64,000 nt of DNA from Algoriphagus aquimarinus (GTDB lineage Bacteria > Bacteroidota > Bacteroidia > Cytophagales > Cyclobacteriaceae): positions 1 through 64,000 of the forward strand of contig NZ_VORW01000019.1 of the NCBI RefSeq assembly GCF_007997215.1, read 5' to 3'. Position numbers and translations under genes: made by a program. Below, piece by piece: positions 16,365 to 24,827 of the stretch. The notes below the pieces were generated by a model that saw only the letters and a list, made by a program, of their open reading frames with translations, searched no databases and was not told the origin of the DNA. The first letter of the stretch is position 1. The number at the start of each line of letters is the position of its first letter.

Positions 16365-17792
16365 TTAATGTGCACTTTTCCTCTTCATCACCATCGTAGG
16401 TGTAACCTCAACTCCACTATTTCCCCAACTGCTATATACGTAAGTTAATACATTGGCCACTTGCTCGTCAGTAAGCGTTTGGGCGGTCATCACAGAATTA
16501 TAATTTTTGCCATTAACGGTGATTTCACCTGTTTTTCCGTGAAGGACAATATCTATTGCTCGATCCACATCTGCATTTAGATAGTCAGATTTGGCTAGAG
16601 GAGGGAAGGCACTTGGGATGCCCTGACCTTCTTCTTGATGACAGGCTAAACATGTTCTGGCATAAATACTCTTGCCTAGCTCAATTCTTTCAGACACAGA
16701 CTCTGCGCTAGGGGCTTCTGGTGCACCTTGATTTCCTGGCATGGTTTGAATTGATCCACCTTCTGGCTGGTAGATTCCCTCCTGAATCGTACCTGAATAC
16801 ACGGATTCATTTGCATCGCCAGTAACTTTCAGCATTCCTAAAGCGCCCTTGTTGAAGGCTCTGAAAATCGCATGATCTACCAAAACAAATGTGCCCGGAG
16901 CTTCGACTTTAAACTCAACAATGGCAGCTCCTCCTGGAGGTATAAGTGTTGTTTGCACATTATGGTTGATAAGTTTTCCGCCTTCTACATGGACTCTGTC
17001 AAATATTTCTCCAATCACATGGAAAGAAGAAGCTAGATTGGGACCACCATTTCCTACATAAAGTCTGATCGTTTCTCCCACTTCTGCAGTAATTGCGTTT
17101 TCGCCAGTTAGTGCATCTGTGCTACCATTGAAAACAACATAATCTGCATCTTCATCGATTGCTTTTTGCATATCGAAAGGTTGAAGTCCTGGTTCTCCGT
17201 TATTGCCTTTGGTGTAGAAATCTCCCTGCATGATATAGTATTCTTTGTCCACCTTAGGCAATCCACCGGCTGGTTCAACTAATATCAACCCGTACATTCC
17301 ATTGGCTATATGCATTCCAACTGGCGCTGTTGCGCAGTGATAGACGTACAAACCTGGATTTAAGGTTTTAAAGGAAAATGTGATCTCGTGCCCAGGAGCA
17401 ACGAATGAGGACGATGCTCCTCCTCCAGGACCAGTCACTGCATGCAGGTCAATGTTGTGAGGCAGTTTGTTATTTGGGTGATTTTTAAGAGTAAACTCTA
17501 CTTCGTCTCCCAGTCTTGTACGTATGAAACTTCCAGGTACAGAACCTCCAAAAGTCCAATAGATGTAGCTTACCCCATTGGCCATATGACCTTCCTGCTC
17601 CAGTATTTCCATATCTACTATTACATTCTTTGCTGGCCGACTGCCAATAGGGTCGGGCACATGAGGAGGACTGGTGAGTTGAGCATTGATCTTGCCATTT
17701 ACTTCAATATCCATGGAATTCTCTCCATTTTCATGGCTACTTCCACTGCATCCTACTAAATAAAATATACTGCAGAGAAGCAGGAGTTTCAT
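16365..17792 (-). CDS. nirK: Copper nitrite reductase NirK with C-terminal cytochrome c domain
   Basis: Counted from ATG 17792, which gives a lipoprotein signal (MKLLLL...LVGC) and about 475 residues. Two cupredoxin domains hold all ligands: type 1 copper His112, Cys153, His161, Met166; type 2 copper His117, His152, His307; catalytic Asp115 and His258. A Pro/Glu-rich linker leads to a cytochrome c domain with C381xxCH385. The enzyme reduces nitrite to nitric oxide in the periplasm, and the fused heme likely feeds electrons. An upstream in-frame ATG (17825) would spoil the signal peptide. It is the first gene of nirK / SUMF1-like / SCO. Confidence 0.93.
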   Translation of the reverse strand: MKLLLLCSIFYLVGCSGSSHENGENSMDIEVNGKINAQLTSPPHVPDPIGSRPAKNVIVDMEILEQEGHMANGVSYIYWTFGGSVPGSFIRTRLGDEVEFTLKNHPNNKLPHNIDLHAVTGPGGGASSSFVAPGHEITFSFKTLNPGLYVYHCATAPVGMHIANGMYGLILVEPAGGLPKVDKEYYIMQGDFYTKGNNGEPGLQPFDMQKAIDEDADYVVFNGSTDALTGENAITAEVGETIRLYVGNGGPNLASSFHVIGEIFDRVHVEGGKLINHNVQTTLIPPGGAAIVEFKVEAPGTFVLVDHAIFRAFNKGALGMLKVTGDANESVYSGTIQEGIYQPEGGSIQTMPGNQGAPEAPSAESVSERIELGKSIYARTCLACHQEEGQGIPSAFPPLAKSDYLNADVDRAIDIVLHGKTGEITVNGKNYNSVMTAQTLTDEQVANVLTYVYSSWGNSGVEVTPTMVMKRKSAH

Positions 17793-17951
17793 ACTTGGGT
17801 ACTCAAAGCCATAGGTCATGATCATTCTTTTTAGTAGAAACTAGTATAAAAATTTATCCTGAAGAATTCTGACCATTTATTGCATCTAGTTGCCGATTCT
17901 AACAGATCAAAATGTCGAACGCAGGTGATTAATTTGTGTCTGATTGATATT

Positions 17952-17959
17952 CAAAAATA
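17952..17959 (-). promoter_or_regulatory. Possible -7 box upstream of nirK
   Basis: On the minus strand TATTTTTG matches the Bacteroidota -7 consensus TAnnTTTG, about 160 bases upstream of the chosen nirK start. No clear TTTG lies at the right distance further upstream, so support is weak. Confidence 0.2.
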
Positions 17960-18035
17960 TAGATAGAAAGCAACCCGTAACGTAGTTAATACTCTGTAAT
18001 ACAATGATTTTTGTCATGTAATTTGCTTGCTTTTG

Positions 18036-18251
18036 TTAATCCTCAACGAAAACATCTTTCACTCTACCTACTTCACCGGTGTCCAGCAGTACTTTGATTC
18101 CATGTGGATGAGTAGGTGAGGAGGTTAGGATTCTTTTTACAAAACCTTCGGTAAGTTCTCCGCTTCGCTGATGATGTTTTTGGACGATGGTAACTTCGCT
18201 GTCTATTTGTATGTTTTTCCGGATGGTTCCTGGGAGTGTCTTCTTTTCCAT
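18036..18251 (-). CDS. YwbE family protein
   Basis: 71 residues matching the small YwbE (DUF2196) family throughout: GTIRKNIQIDSEVTIVQKHHQRSGELTEG near the start, and HPHGIKVLLDTGEVGRV near the end. Family members are cytoplasmic, basic, and of unknown function. The length is normal. It lies upstream of nirK on the same strand, separated by about 240 bases, so it is probably a separate transcript. Confidence 0.9.
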   Translation of the reverse strand: MEKKTLPGTIRKNIQIDSEVTIVQKHHQRSGELTEGFVKRILTSSPTHPHGIKVLLDTGEVGRVKDVFVED

Positions 18252-18420
18252 GAGGATTGATTTCTTAAATGAAAGTGCAATTTACTGATGACTTTGCTCC
18301 TAAAATAATTTTAAGCAGTTCTCTAAGTTGTAGCGTTTTGTTAGGTATCTCCGTCATTATTTAAAGTTTTGATTTTCTTTACGTTAATCAGTTATTTCTC
18401 TTGCTCAAATCTCTTTCTAT

Positions 18421-18879
18421 ATGAAAACTAAGCTGTTGTATTTTTTATTACTTGCGTTTGTGGTCCTTTCCTGTAGTGATGAAGATAAGAATCCGGATAA
18501 AACACTGATTGGAACTTGGGAATTAGTAACTAAAGGTTCGGGATTTGATGGTGCAAGTACTTTTGAAATCATTGCTGGTGGAACTATCAAAGGAATGAAT
18601 ACTATCAGAAAAAAAGACTCGCGCACGGTTTTAGGGTATCAGAGCGTATTTTCAGGAACTTATACCATTGAAGGGTCTAATCTAATAATTATAAAAAATG
18701 AGCTTGCATACTTGACTAATCCTGATTTGGACTATGTTGATAAGGAGGATTTAACCAGTATTGAAGGCTATTTAGATGAGAATAGGTATACTATAAATGA
18801 TTCCTTTACAAAATTATATTATAGCTGTGGTCCCGGCGAGCTTTGCTCTCCCCCAAAACCGTATTTAAAAATCAAATAA
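18421..18879 (+). CDS. Lipoprotein, lipocalin-like, hypothetical
   Basis: 152 residues with a lipoprotein signal ending at VVLSC18. The following IGTWELVTKG...FSGTYTIEG pattern is that of the lipocalin-like or DUF-type eight-stranded barrels frequent in Bacteroidota lipoproteins. No more specific match. A second small lipoprotein gene follows after 25 bases, so the two are probably cotranscribed. Confidence 0.65.
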   Translation: MKTKLLYFLLLAFVVLSCSDEDKNPDKTLIGTWELVTKGSGFDGASTFEIIAGGTIKGMNTIRKKDSRTVLGYQSVFSGTYTIEGSNLIIIKNELAYLTNPDLDYVDKEDLTSIEGYLDENRYTINDSFTKLYYSCGPGELCSPPKPYLKIK

Positions 18880-18904
18880 AGTCATCCAAAATTATAGTGC
18901 TATC

Positions 18905-19375
18905 ATGCATAAAAAACTTTATCTACTAATCGCAATTGCTTTTGTTCTCTTCAGTTGCAAGGATAATGATGATATCAATCCTGAGGTATTGACTGAGAAT
19001 CAATGGCAATATGTCATTGAAAATACCACTGCAGACCCACCGTATGAATATGTGTTTTCTATAGAATTTGAACCTGATGGAAAAGTGTATTCTGAAGCTT
19101 TCTTAAGAGATGTGGAGACCAAAGAAGTAATGGGTCATCAGGAATATTTCAATGGAAACTTTCAACTGATCAATGGAAAAATTGAGGTTTCCATTTTAGA
19201 ACTTTACTCCATTCAAGTAAGTGAAGGTCTTTATTTGGACAAAGAGAAGCTAAGTATAGTAGAGGGAGAAATCCAATCCAGAGAATATCAACTCAGAAAT
19301 AAGAACTCTGAATTGCATACCATAATGCCTATCTATGCGAGTTCATTGGGTATTATTTACAAAAGGGTTGATTAA
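18905..19375 (+). CDS. Small lipoprotein, hypothetical
   Basis: 156 residues with a lipoprotein signal ending at VLFSC18. The mature part starts acidic (KDNDDINPEVL) and contains NQWQYVIEN..., GHQEYFNGNFQLING, which parallels GYQSVFSGTYTIEG in the preceding gene. The two may be distant tandem paralogues with a lipocalin-like barrel. A strong bidirectional terminator follows. Confidence 0.65.
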   Translation: MHKKLYLLIAIAFVLFSCKDNDDINPEVLTENQWQYVIENTTADPPYEYVFSIEFEPDGKVYSEAFLRDVETKEVMGHQEYFNGNFQLINGKIEVSILELYSIQVSEGLYLDKEKLSIVEGEIQSREYQLRNKNSELHTIMPIYASSLGIIYKRVD

Positions 19376-19401
19376 AAAGTGTCTTGTATTCAAATACTTA
19401 A

Positions 19402-19434
19402 AAAGGGCTGCTTTCTAGATGAAAGCAGCCCTTT
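19402..19434. terminator. Bidirectional terminator, 14-bp perfect stem
   Basis: Arms AAAGGGCTGCTTTC and GAAAGCAGCCCTTT enclose a five-base loop. It lies between the converging lipoprotein gene (ends 19375) and the ACP-like gene (ends 19461), so it serves both. Confidence 0.85.
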
Positions 19435-19460
19435 AAGTTGGTTTAGTTTTGTGATTCAGA

Positions 19461-19709
19461 TCAATTATCCTGTGGAATATTGATAAGAAGAGCGATCAGG
19501 TCCTTTGGCGTATTCACAGTCCCTAGCTTTTCATCTTGAAAAATCACATGAAGCTGATACTCAAGCTCGAAAATCAGTCCATTGATGAATACGGGATCCA
19601 TGCGTAACTGTTGGATAAAGTCTGCATTTTTATGCTGACCAATCAGTGTAATGCCATAGGAATGAAAAACTTGAATGGCTTTTTTCAGGATAGTAAATTG
19701 TTGGTTCAT
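19461..19709 (-). CDS. Acyl-carrier-protein-like protein lacking the phosphopantetheine serine
   Basis: From the Met at 19709 this is about 82 residues; an in-frame start at 19796 would give 111. The strip NADFIQQLRMDPVFINGLIF followed by ELEYQLHVIFQDEK and TPKDLIALL aligns by eye with the ACP helices II-IV (ASFVEDLGADSLDTVEL...ALEEEF...). The canonical DSL motif is replaced by DPV, so no 4'-phosphopantetheine could be attached. It may be a structural or regulatory ACP relative. The gene stands alone between a terminator and a duplicated kef 3' end. Confidence 0.55.
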   Translation of the reverse strand: MNQQFTILKKAIQVFHSYGITLIGQHKNADFIQQLRMDPVFINGLIFELEYQLHVIFQDEKLGTVNTPKDLIALLINIPQDN

Positions 19710-19984
19710 AGGAGTAGAATAATGTTGTGATAATCTTCTGGTTATTTTTGAAAACAAGCAGTCTTTGAAAACAGAATTTGAACTACTTAGTTCCAATTAA
19801 TTGAAATAACGTTTTTGAAAGAGGATTCGCTACTTCCAACTAGAAAATTAACAATAAATAGGGTTGTTAATTTTTCTTTCTAAGGGGTTGATTGATAGTC
19901 TACTGCTGCTTATGAGTAGCATTTACGAAAGGAGCCAACCTAATGGATTTGGCAAAAAGTAAAGTCTTATCGTTTCGAGTATTA

Positions 19985-20058
19985 TCTCAAGAATTCCCCT
20001 CCGTATTTGCTGCTTCTTTGATAGAGTCGCTATCCCAGGTATGATCATTTATGGAGAA
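19985..20058 (-). repeat. Direct repeat, left copy: 3' end of kef gene
   Basis: 74 bases nearly identical (3 mismatches) to 24754-24827. On the minus strand it encodes FSINDHTWDSDSIKEAANTE plus two more residues and a stop, the same C-terminus as the decayed kef gene, with two conservative changes. It flanks the three-gene polysaccharide operon on its downstream side. Confidence 0.9.
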
Positions 20059-20089
20059 TTATATGATCCCAACTCCCATTTTTACCAAA

Positions 20090-21244
20090 TTATTTGGCGG
20101 GCCATTTCAAAAATTGAGATTTGATAGCTTTCGTAACTATTGAATCGTCCTTAATATACCAGTTAAGCGTTTGGTAGGTTGTGGTGCCATCACTTCCATT
20201 ATGGAAGAAAACCAAGCCTTTCACTGCTGGAAAGCGTGTAGGGAAATCTGCTAAAGCTTTTTGATACCATTCCGCTTGATTCCCACCGACGGCAAGGGAT
20301 CCGAATTCCGCTATTAAGATCGGTTTATTATACTTCACAAGGTTTTCATAATGCTTGGCGAAGATTTCCTCAAACGACCACCATTGACTCCAAGGGGCGA
20401 CGGTTCCGTAATTTAATGTTCCTGTACCGACCCAATCTACATAATCATCTCCAGGATAGAATTTATCAAATTCTCCATAAGCTAAATGCGGTGCCCATAC
20501 CCAACTGACATTAGTTGCACCTGCTGACCTGAAAAGAATAACTACGTGTTTCCAAGCATTGATGAAATCTATAGGTTGATTGTTTTGAGGTCCCCATGGA
20601 TATCGATAGGGATCATTCATTTCATGGCCTAATCTGAGAAGTATATTTCCTTGAAAATCTGAAGCATCCTGTGCCCATTTGGTCAAATAAGCATCATATT
20701 TTCCGGCTGAAATATCTTTAAGTCCCTCTATATTTCTGTCAGTTTTATCTTTAGAGATTGGGTATTCCAGCGCATCAAAATCGTTTAGCCAAGGCTCCCA
20801 AGTGATAACAGGAATGGAACCAAGGGTATGGATTGCATCCACTTGATCTGCAGGGAAGCGCTGATTACGCTCACTTCCCCAGGCGGTATAGATGTGAATT
20901 AGAGGGAACACGGTTTCCAATGAATCTTCCAAGGTGATTATTGGCTGAAGAGTTCTATCGGCTTGATTATCGTATGCTCCCAAAAGCAACTTGTCAAGCG
21001 CGTCAAGATCAGCCTTATTATCGCGGTAAGACTTTAACCATTCTAATTGTGAAGATCTTGAAATCACTCTTTTTTTGATGATGTAATCTTCCTCGATTTT
21101 TGAAATGGTGTTTTGGACTCCTTTTAATAGATCTTCTATTGGTCCAGAGGATTCATCTCCTAGGTAAGTAATGCTAGTCACGAGCAAAAGCCCTACGATC
21201 AATGCCGTAATCACAATTGCGAACCTGTATATGATTTTTTTCAT
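20090..21244 (-). CDS. Glycoside hydrolase family 26-like enzyme (beta-mannanase type)
   Basis: 384 residues with an N-terminal membrane anchor or signal (about 5-28). The catalytic barrel (about 110-380) shows the GH26 acid/base Glu208 in LRLGHEMND and the nucleophile Glu313 in ILIAEFGS, with PWG at 216-218 between them. GH26 enzymes cut beta-1,4-mannans or beta-1,3/1,4-glucans. Its start overlaps the GT2 synthase stop by four bases (ATGA), so it is translated as part of a polysaccharide synthesis operon. A trimming or release role for the nascent chain in the periplasm is inferred. Confidence 0.82.
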   Translation of the reverse strand: MKKIIYRFAIVITALIVGLLLVTSITYLGDESSGPIEDLLKGVQNTISKIEEDYIIKKRVISRSSQLEWLKSYRDNKADLDALDKLLLGAYDNQADRTLQPIITLEDSLETVFPLIHIYTAWGSERNQRFPADQVDAIHTLGSIPVITWEPWLNDFDALEYPISKDKTDRNIEGLKDISAGKYDAYLTKWAQDASDFQGNILLRLGHEMNDPYRYPWGPQNNQPIDFINAWKHVVILFRSAGATNVSWVWAPHLAYGEFDKFYPGDDYVDWVGTGTLNYGTVAPWSQWWSFEEIFAKHYENLVKYNKPILIAEFGSLAVGGNQAEWYQKALADFPTRFPAVKGLVFFHNGSDGTTTYQTLNWYIKDDSIVTKAIKSQFLKWPAK

Positions 21245-22860
21245 TTCTTTAGAGCAGTAGATACAGGAGATTGAATTTCTTTAAGGGAAATTGATTCCCA
21301 AGGAGATTGGACTGTCAATCTGGAGGATTCCCAAACGGCATAGAGGCTTAGGCAAGCCAATACGAATGGGATAAAACCAAAGGCCAACATTCCGTAGGTA
21401 ATCTCGCTGCTAGAAATTAATTGAACTTCATCAATTAATGAATAGCGGTTATAGATTACCCAAATTAGAGTGCCAAGGTAAAGTATAATTTGGATCAATA
21501 AGGGCTTTGCAAAAACTGACATTTTTCCTGCCACGGCTTGCTTTGAGGTTGGTATATAGGGGATCTCTTTATCCAAAACCGAAAGCACAAATCCCATAAG
21601 ATATACTGGCCAGCATGCAAATTTCATGATCATTCCCCTCCAGTGAATTCCGCGTTCATGGGAACCGTGCACAAGCCAACGCTGCACGTGGAAATAAATC
21701 CATGTGGAGAAGAACAAAACAGGGAATCCGTAATAAATAAATTCAATAAAAAACATCCGAGCTGGGAGAAGCCCAAACCAAAAAAACATAAAAGGAATTG
21801 TTAAGTAAATGAATGAAATGAGTCCTTCCAAGTAATAAGTGCCTATGGTGATGTAGGAAAGCTTTTGCCAAAAGCTCAGTTTCCTGAATAATTTTGGAAC
21901 TTCCGAAAAGAGCACTTCATGTACTCCTCTTGCCCATTTGAGTTGCTGCTTACAAAATGAGCCGAAATCTTCTGGAACTAAACCTCGGCTGACGACTATT
22001 GGGGCATAGATCGATTTCCATCCAGCAGCATGTATCCTGATAGAAGTGACTAAATCCTCAGCTAAACCTATCCCATGTCCGCCTGCAGATTCCAGTGCTT
22101 TCCTTCTGAAGGTACAGTTAGCGCCAATTGCTACGGCACAGTTGTACCCATTCATTCCCATTTGAGTTGGACCATAGAATGTGTAGGTCTGTTCGGAGGC
22201 AGCTTTTGCAGTAAAAGATAGCGATTGATTGTAATATGCTTGGGATACTTGAACAAAACCCACTTTTTCTTCATCAAAATACCCTAGTACTTCATCGAGA
22301 AAGTTGGGGAATGGAATATGATCAGGATCAAGAACTAAAATAAACTCTTCGCTTGTCTTTGCCATAGCCGCATTAATTTTCCCCGCTTTGGCCCCGGGTA
22401 ATCCTACAAGTTCTAACCAAACAGCTCCATGCTTCTCTGCTACTGCTCTGAATCTTGGATCTTTGGTGTCATCCAAAAGATAAGTAGTGTGTGGATAGGT
22501 AATATTAGAACATGCCTCTAAGGTTTTTTCAAACATGGATAAAGGCTCCCCAGGAGAGCTGGTAGTGAATATTGCCACTGATTTCCCTATTGGAGCACTT
22601 AGTAAAGGAGGCCTAGAGATTCCAAAGTAATTAATCCAAATGATTACTAAACGTAGCATGCCGTACCAAAAAATCAAGGAAAGAATCAAGTATAAAACAA
22701 GGTTCCCAACATGAATGGCTTTGAACCACCAATCTGCAAGCCTTCCTATACTGATCAATCCTGCTGTAATCAGGCAGATCAAGAAGAACTTCTGTAGAAT
22801 GGAGCTTGACTTGGCCCGTCTAAAAGCCCATAAATTTGTTTTTTCAGTTTGCTTACTCAT
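21241..22860 (-). CDS. Membrane GT2 glycosyltransferase, cellulose-synthase-like
   Basis: 539 residues. Two N-terminal membrane segments (about 25-45, 52-78) precede the cytoplasmic GT2 domain, followed by several membrane segments (about 320-500). Active-site elements: Asp130-Asp131, DPD at 178-180, AED at 267-269 (the usual TED/xED base), and QQLKW at 305-309, a variant of QxxRW. This is the architecture of processive synthases that polymerise and translocate a beta-linked polysaccharide. The polymer is unknown; the GH26 partner suggests mannan or a mixed glucan. Both ends overlap neighbours by four bases. Confidence 0.87.
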   Translation of the reverse strand: MSKQTEKTNLWAFRRAKSSSILQKFFLICLITAGLISIGRLADWWFKAIHVGNLVLYLILSLIFWYGMLRLVIIWINYFGISRPPLLSAPIGKSVAIFTTSSPGEPLSMFEKTLEACSNITYPHTTYLLDDTKDPRFRAVAEKHGAVWLELVGLPGAKAGKINAAMAKTSEEFILVLDPDHIPFPNFLDEVLGYFDEEKVGFVQVSQAYYNQSLSFTAKAASEQTYTFYGPTQMGMNGYNCAVAIGANCTFRRKALESAGGHGIGLAEDLVTSIRIHAAGWKSIYAPIVVSRGLVPEDFGSFCKQQLKWARGVHEVLFSEVPKLFRKLSFWQKLSYITIGTYYLEGLISFIYLTIPFMFFWFGLLPARMFFIEFIYYGFPVLFFSTWIYFHVQRWLVHGSHERGIHWRGMIMKFACWPVYLMGFVLSVLDKEIPYIPTSKQAVAGKMSVFAKPLLIQIILYLGTLIWVIYNRYSLIDEVQLISSSEITYGMLAFGFIPFVLACLSLYAVWESSRLTVQSPWESISLKEIQSPVSTALKK

Positions 22861-24434
22861 CTTTTCAGACGTTGTGAAAAGTTCAAATTCAAGGAATTGC
22901 TATTGAAAAACACAGTGGTCTGGTGTACAAAAGAAAATTGGAGGGCAGAATAATCTGAAAGGGCCCATTCGAAATTAAATGTTAAATCCCACGGTGTATA
23001 GTCTAATGGATTAAGGATTAGGAATAAGTCATCCTCCACTATTGGTCGGTTTGCAGGGGGATTGCCTACGCCATAGTAAATCATATTCGGATTGTCAATC
23101 GTGGCTTTAACGCCGATGTTAGTGCTTACATCTAGTTTAATAGAAGCGCTTGGAGTAAAGGTGAATTTGCCCAAAAGCCCATGAATTTGTTGATTGATGG
23201 GAGTGAAGTAAGGCTGATAAGAACCTGGGATTATTGACCCAACCTCCGTATTGTTGACTTTAGCTTGAATCGGAAGATTTGGCTCAAACCGAACTTCTTT
23301 AGAATCGCCATGAGTATAAGTATATCCTAATTCTATTCGAATTAAAGGTAGTTTCAAGACTGGATAAAGCACCCAAGCTCCAAAAGATTTTACCCAATTA
23401 TTATCTTGGAATGATGAATTTTGAAACCAAATTCTCCCTAAAAAATCTCCACCAGATTCCCTTCCAAATGAAGCCTTTAGCGTAGTTGGCGTGATTGCTT
23501 GATCTAGACTTGAAAGCGTATAGAAATAAGATTCTTTATCAGCAGCTAAATTGAGGGTAAAGCCCGATTTGATTTTTTGATCCAGCTTTAATCCATACAG
23601 TCCGACACCATTTTCCCATGAAGTTGAAGCTGTAAATCCTGCCGATAAGGTAATGGATGTTCCTGTTTGAGTAAATGAACTGGTATTTCTTAGGTTAAAA
23701 AAGGATATCAATTGATCGGTTTGATAAGAACTGATTGAAGCCGTGATTTCGGGTTGAAGTAAGGCAGATTGATAAAGTCCGAAAGAACCTTCCAGAAATG
23801 AATACCGCATGGGTTGCGAATCGGAAAAATTACCCACTTGAAGACTGATTTTTGGAGCAGTTGCCTTTTCGATTTCTGATTTCACTGATTTCGCAGCTTC
23901 ATTTTCTGGATAAGGTTTTAAGATTTTCTCTAAATAATCGTAGCTTTTCTTCGGACTGCCACCAAGCCAATAATTCATTTGTGCCAATAGTGTGTTGGCT
24001 TCTGGGTCTTCAGGGTTTGAAATAAGGTACGACTCTAAGATAGGGGTAGCCTCTCGGTAGGATTGAAGCTGAAACAATATTCTTCCGTAGTCCAATTTAA
24101 TAAACTGCAGCGAAGGATAGACCTCTATTGATCGTGCGAAATATGCCTTAGTCTTTTCAAAATCTTTGGACCAATAAATGGCTTGACCGCGGAGTCGAAT
24201 TACATTCTCATCTCCTGGGTAAGTCCGTTCCATCGCTTCAAGGAGATTCAGTGCCTCAGAGATTTGTCCTTCATTTAGAATTGATCTTGCATTTTCCAAA
24301 CCATCAATGTATCCTTCAGTCTGCGCAACACTATTGGAGGAATAAAGGAAAAGTGCTAGGAATAGTATTTTTGAGAGGAAACTTAAAGGGATTTGAAATA
24401 GTGTTGAAACGAAGCCTTTTGTTTTAAAAACCAC
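22857..24434 (-). CDS. TPR protein with YaiO-like outer-membrane beta-barrel
   Basis: 525 residues with a signal peptide (about 15-38). TPR-like helical repeats occupy about 40-195 (ARSILNEGQISEALNLLEAM...; pattern recurring every 34 residues), then a C-terminal region of alternating aromatic beta-strands (about 200-525) ending in LNLNFSQRLKR. The TPR plus barrel layout is that of BcsC, PgaA or AlgK/AlgE exporters and of YaiO-family proteins. It is the first gene of the operon, so it is the likely outer-membrane exit for the polymer made by the GT2 enzyme. Confidence 0.78.
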   Translation of the reverse strand: MVFKTKGFVSTLFQIPLSFLSKILFLALFLYSSNSVAQTEGYIDGLENARSILNEGQISEALNLLEAMERTYPGDENVIRLRGQAIYWSKDFEKTKAYFARSIEVYPSLQFIKLDYGRILFQLQSYREATPILESYLISNPEDPEANTLLAQMNYWLGGSPKKSYDYLEKILKPYPENEAAKSVKSEIEKATAPKISLQVGNFSDSQPMRYSFLEGSFGLYQSALLQPEITASISSYQTDQLISFFNLRNTSSFTQTGTSITLSAGFTASTSWENGVGLYGLKLDQKIKSGFTLNLAADKESYFYTLSSLDQAITPTTLKASFGRESGGDFLGRIWFQNSSFQDNNWVKSFGAWVLYPVLKLPLIRIELGYTYTHGDSKEVRFEPNLPIQAKVNNTEVGSIIPGSYQPYFTPINQQIHGLLGKFTFTPSASIKLDVSTNIGVKATIDNPNMIYYGVGNPPANRPIVEDDLFLILNPLDYTPWDLTFNFEWALSDYSALQFSFVHQTTVFFNSNSLNLNFSQRLKR

Positions 24435-24753
24435 AGTTTTTTAGTAATAAAGAATTCATTCTTTGAAAGAATGGGGATAGAATATTTCTTTGAATATAAT
24501 TAATGACAGAGAATTTTTTTCATTCTATACCTTTGAAAGTATTTTATTTTTGGTTTGGATAGTTACGCTTAGAAATTAATTATGGCATTCCTCGCCAATT
24601 AGTATCTGAATTAATTGGTACTGATAATCAACTGTTCATGAATTTATTTTTGGTTCTTACTTATTGGATATTCAAACTGAAAGAGTGATAGTGGATTAAT
24701 TAGGGACAGTAGTTGATTTGTTAATAAGTATAGCCCAAGTCCAAGTTGAATAT
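24435..24753. promoter_or_regulatory. AT-rich upstream region of the polysaccharide operon with repeated CTTTGAA
   Basis: No gene. CTTTGAA occurs at 24461, 24488 and 24531. The first is inside a 17-bp palindrome, CATTCTTT-G-AAAGAATG (24457-24473); the third is preceded by CATTCTATAC. The repeated sites just upstream of the first operon gene may bind a regulator. No convincing -33/-7 pair was found on the minus strand. The right end joins the kef remnant. Confidence 0.35.
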
Positions 24754-24827
24754 TCTCAAGAATTCCCCTCCGTATTTGCTGCTTTTTTGATAGATTCGCT
24801 ATCCCAGGTATGATCATTTATTGAGAA
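24754..24827 (-). repeat. Direct repeat, right copy: 3' end of kef remnant
   Basis: Partner of 19985-20058. This copy is still joined to the rest of the kef remnant and starts two bases beyond its stop codon. The two copies differ at three positions, one synonymous and two giving Glu/Asp and Lys/Glu. Confidence 0.9.

Noticed and set aside
17930..17965. FNR-type box upstream of nirK (TTGATATTCAA)
   Set aside because: The palindrome has a three-base centre rather than the TTGAT-N4-ATCAA spacing, so it does not match a canonical FNR site.
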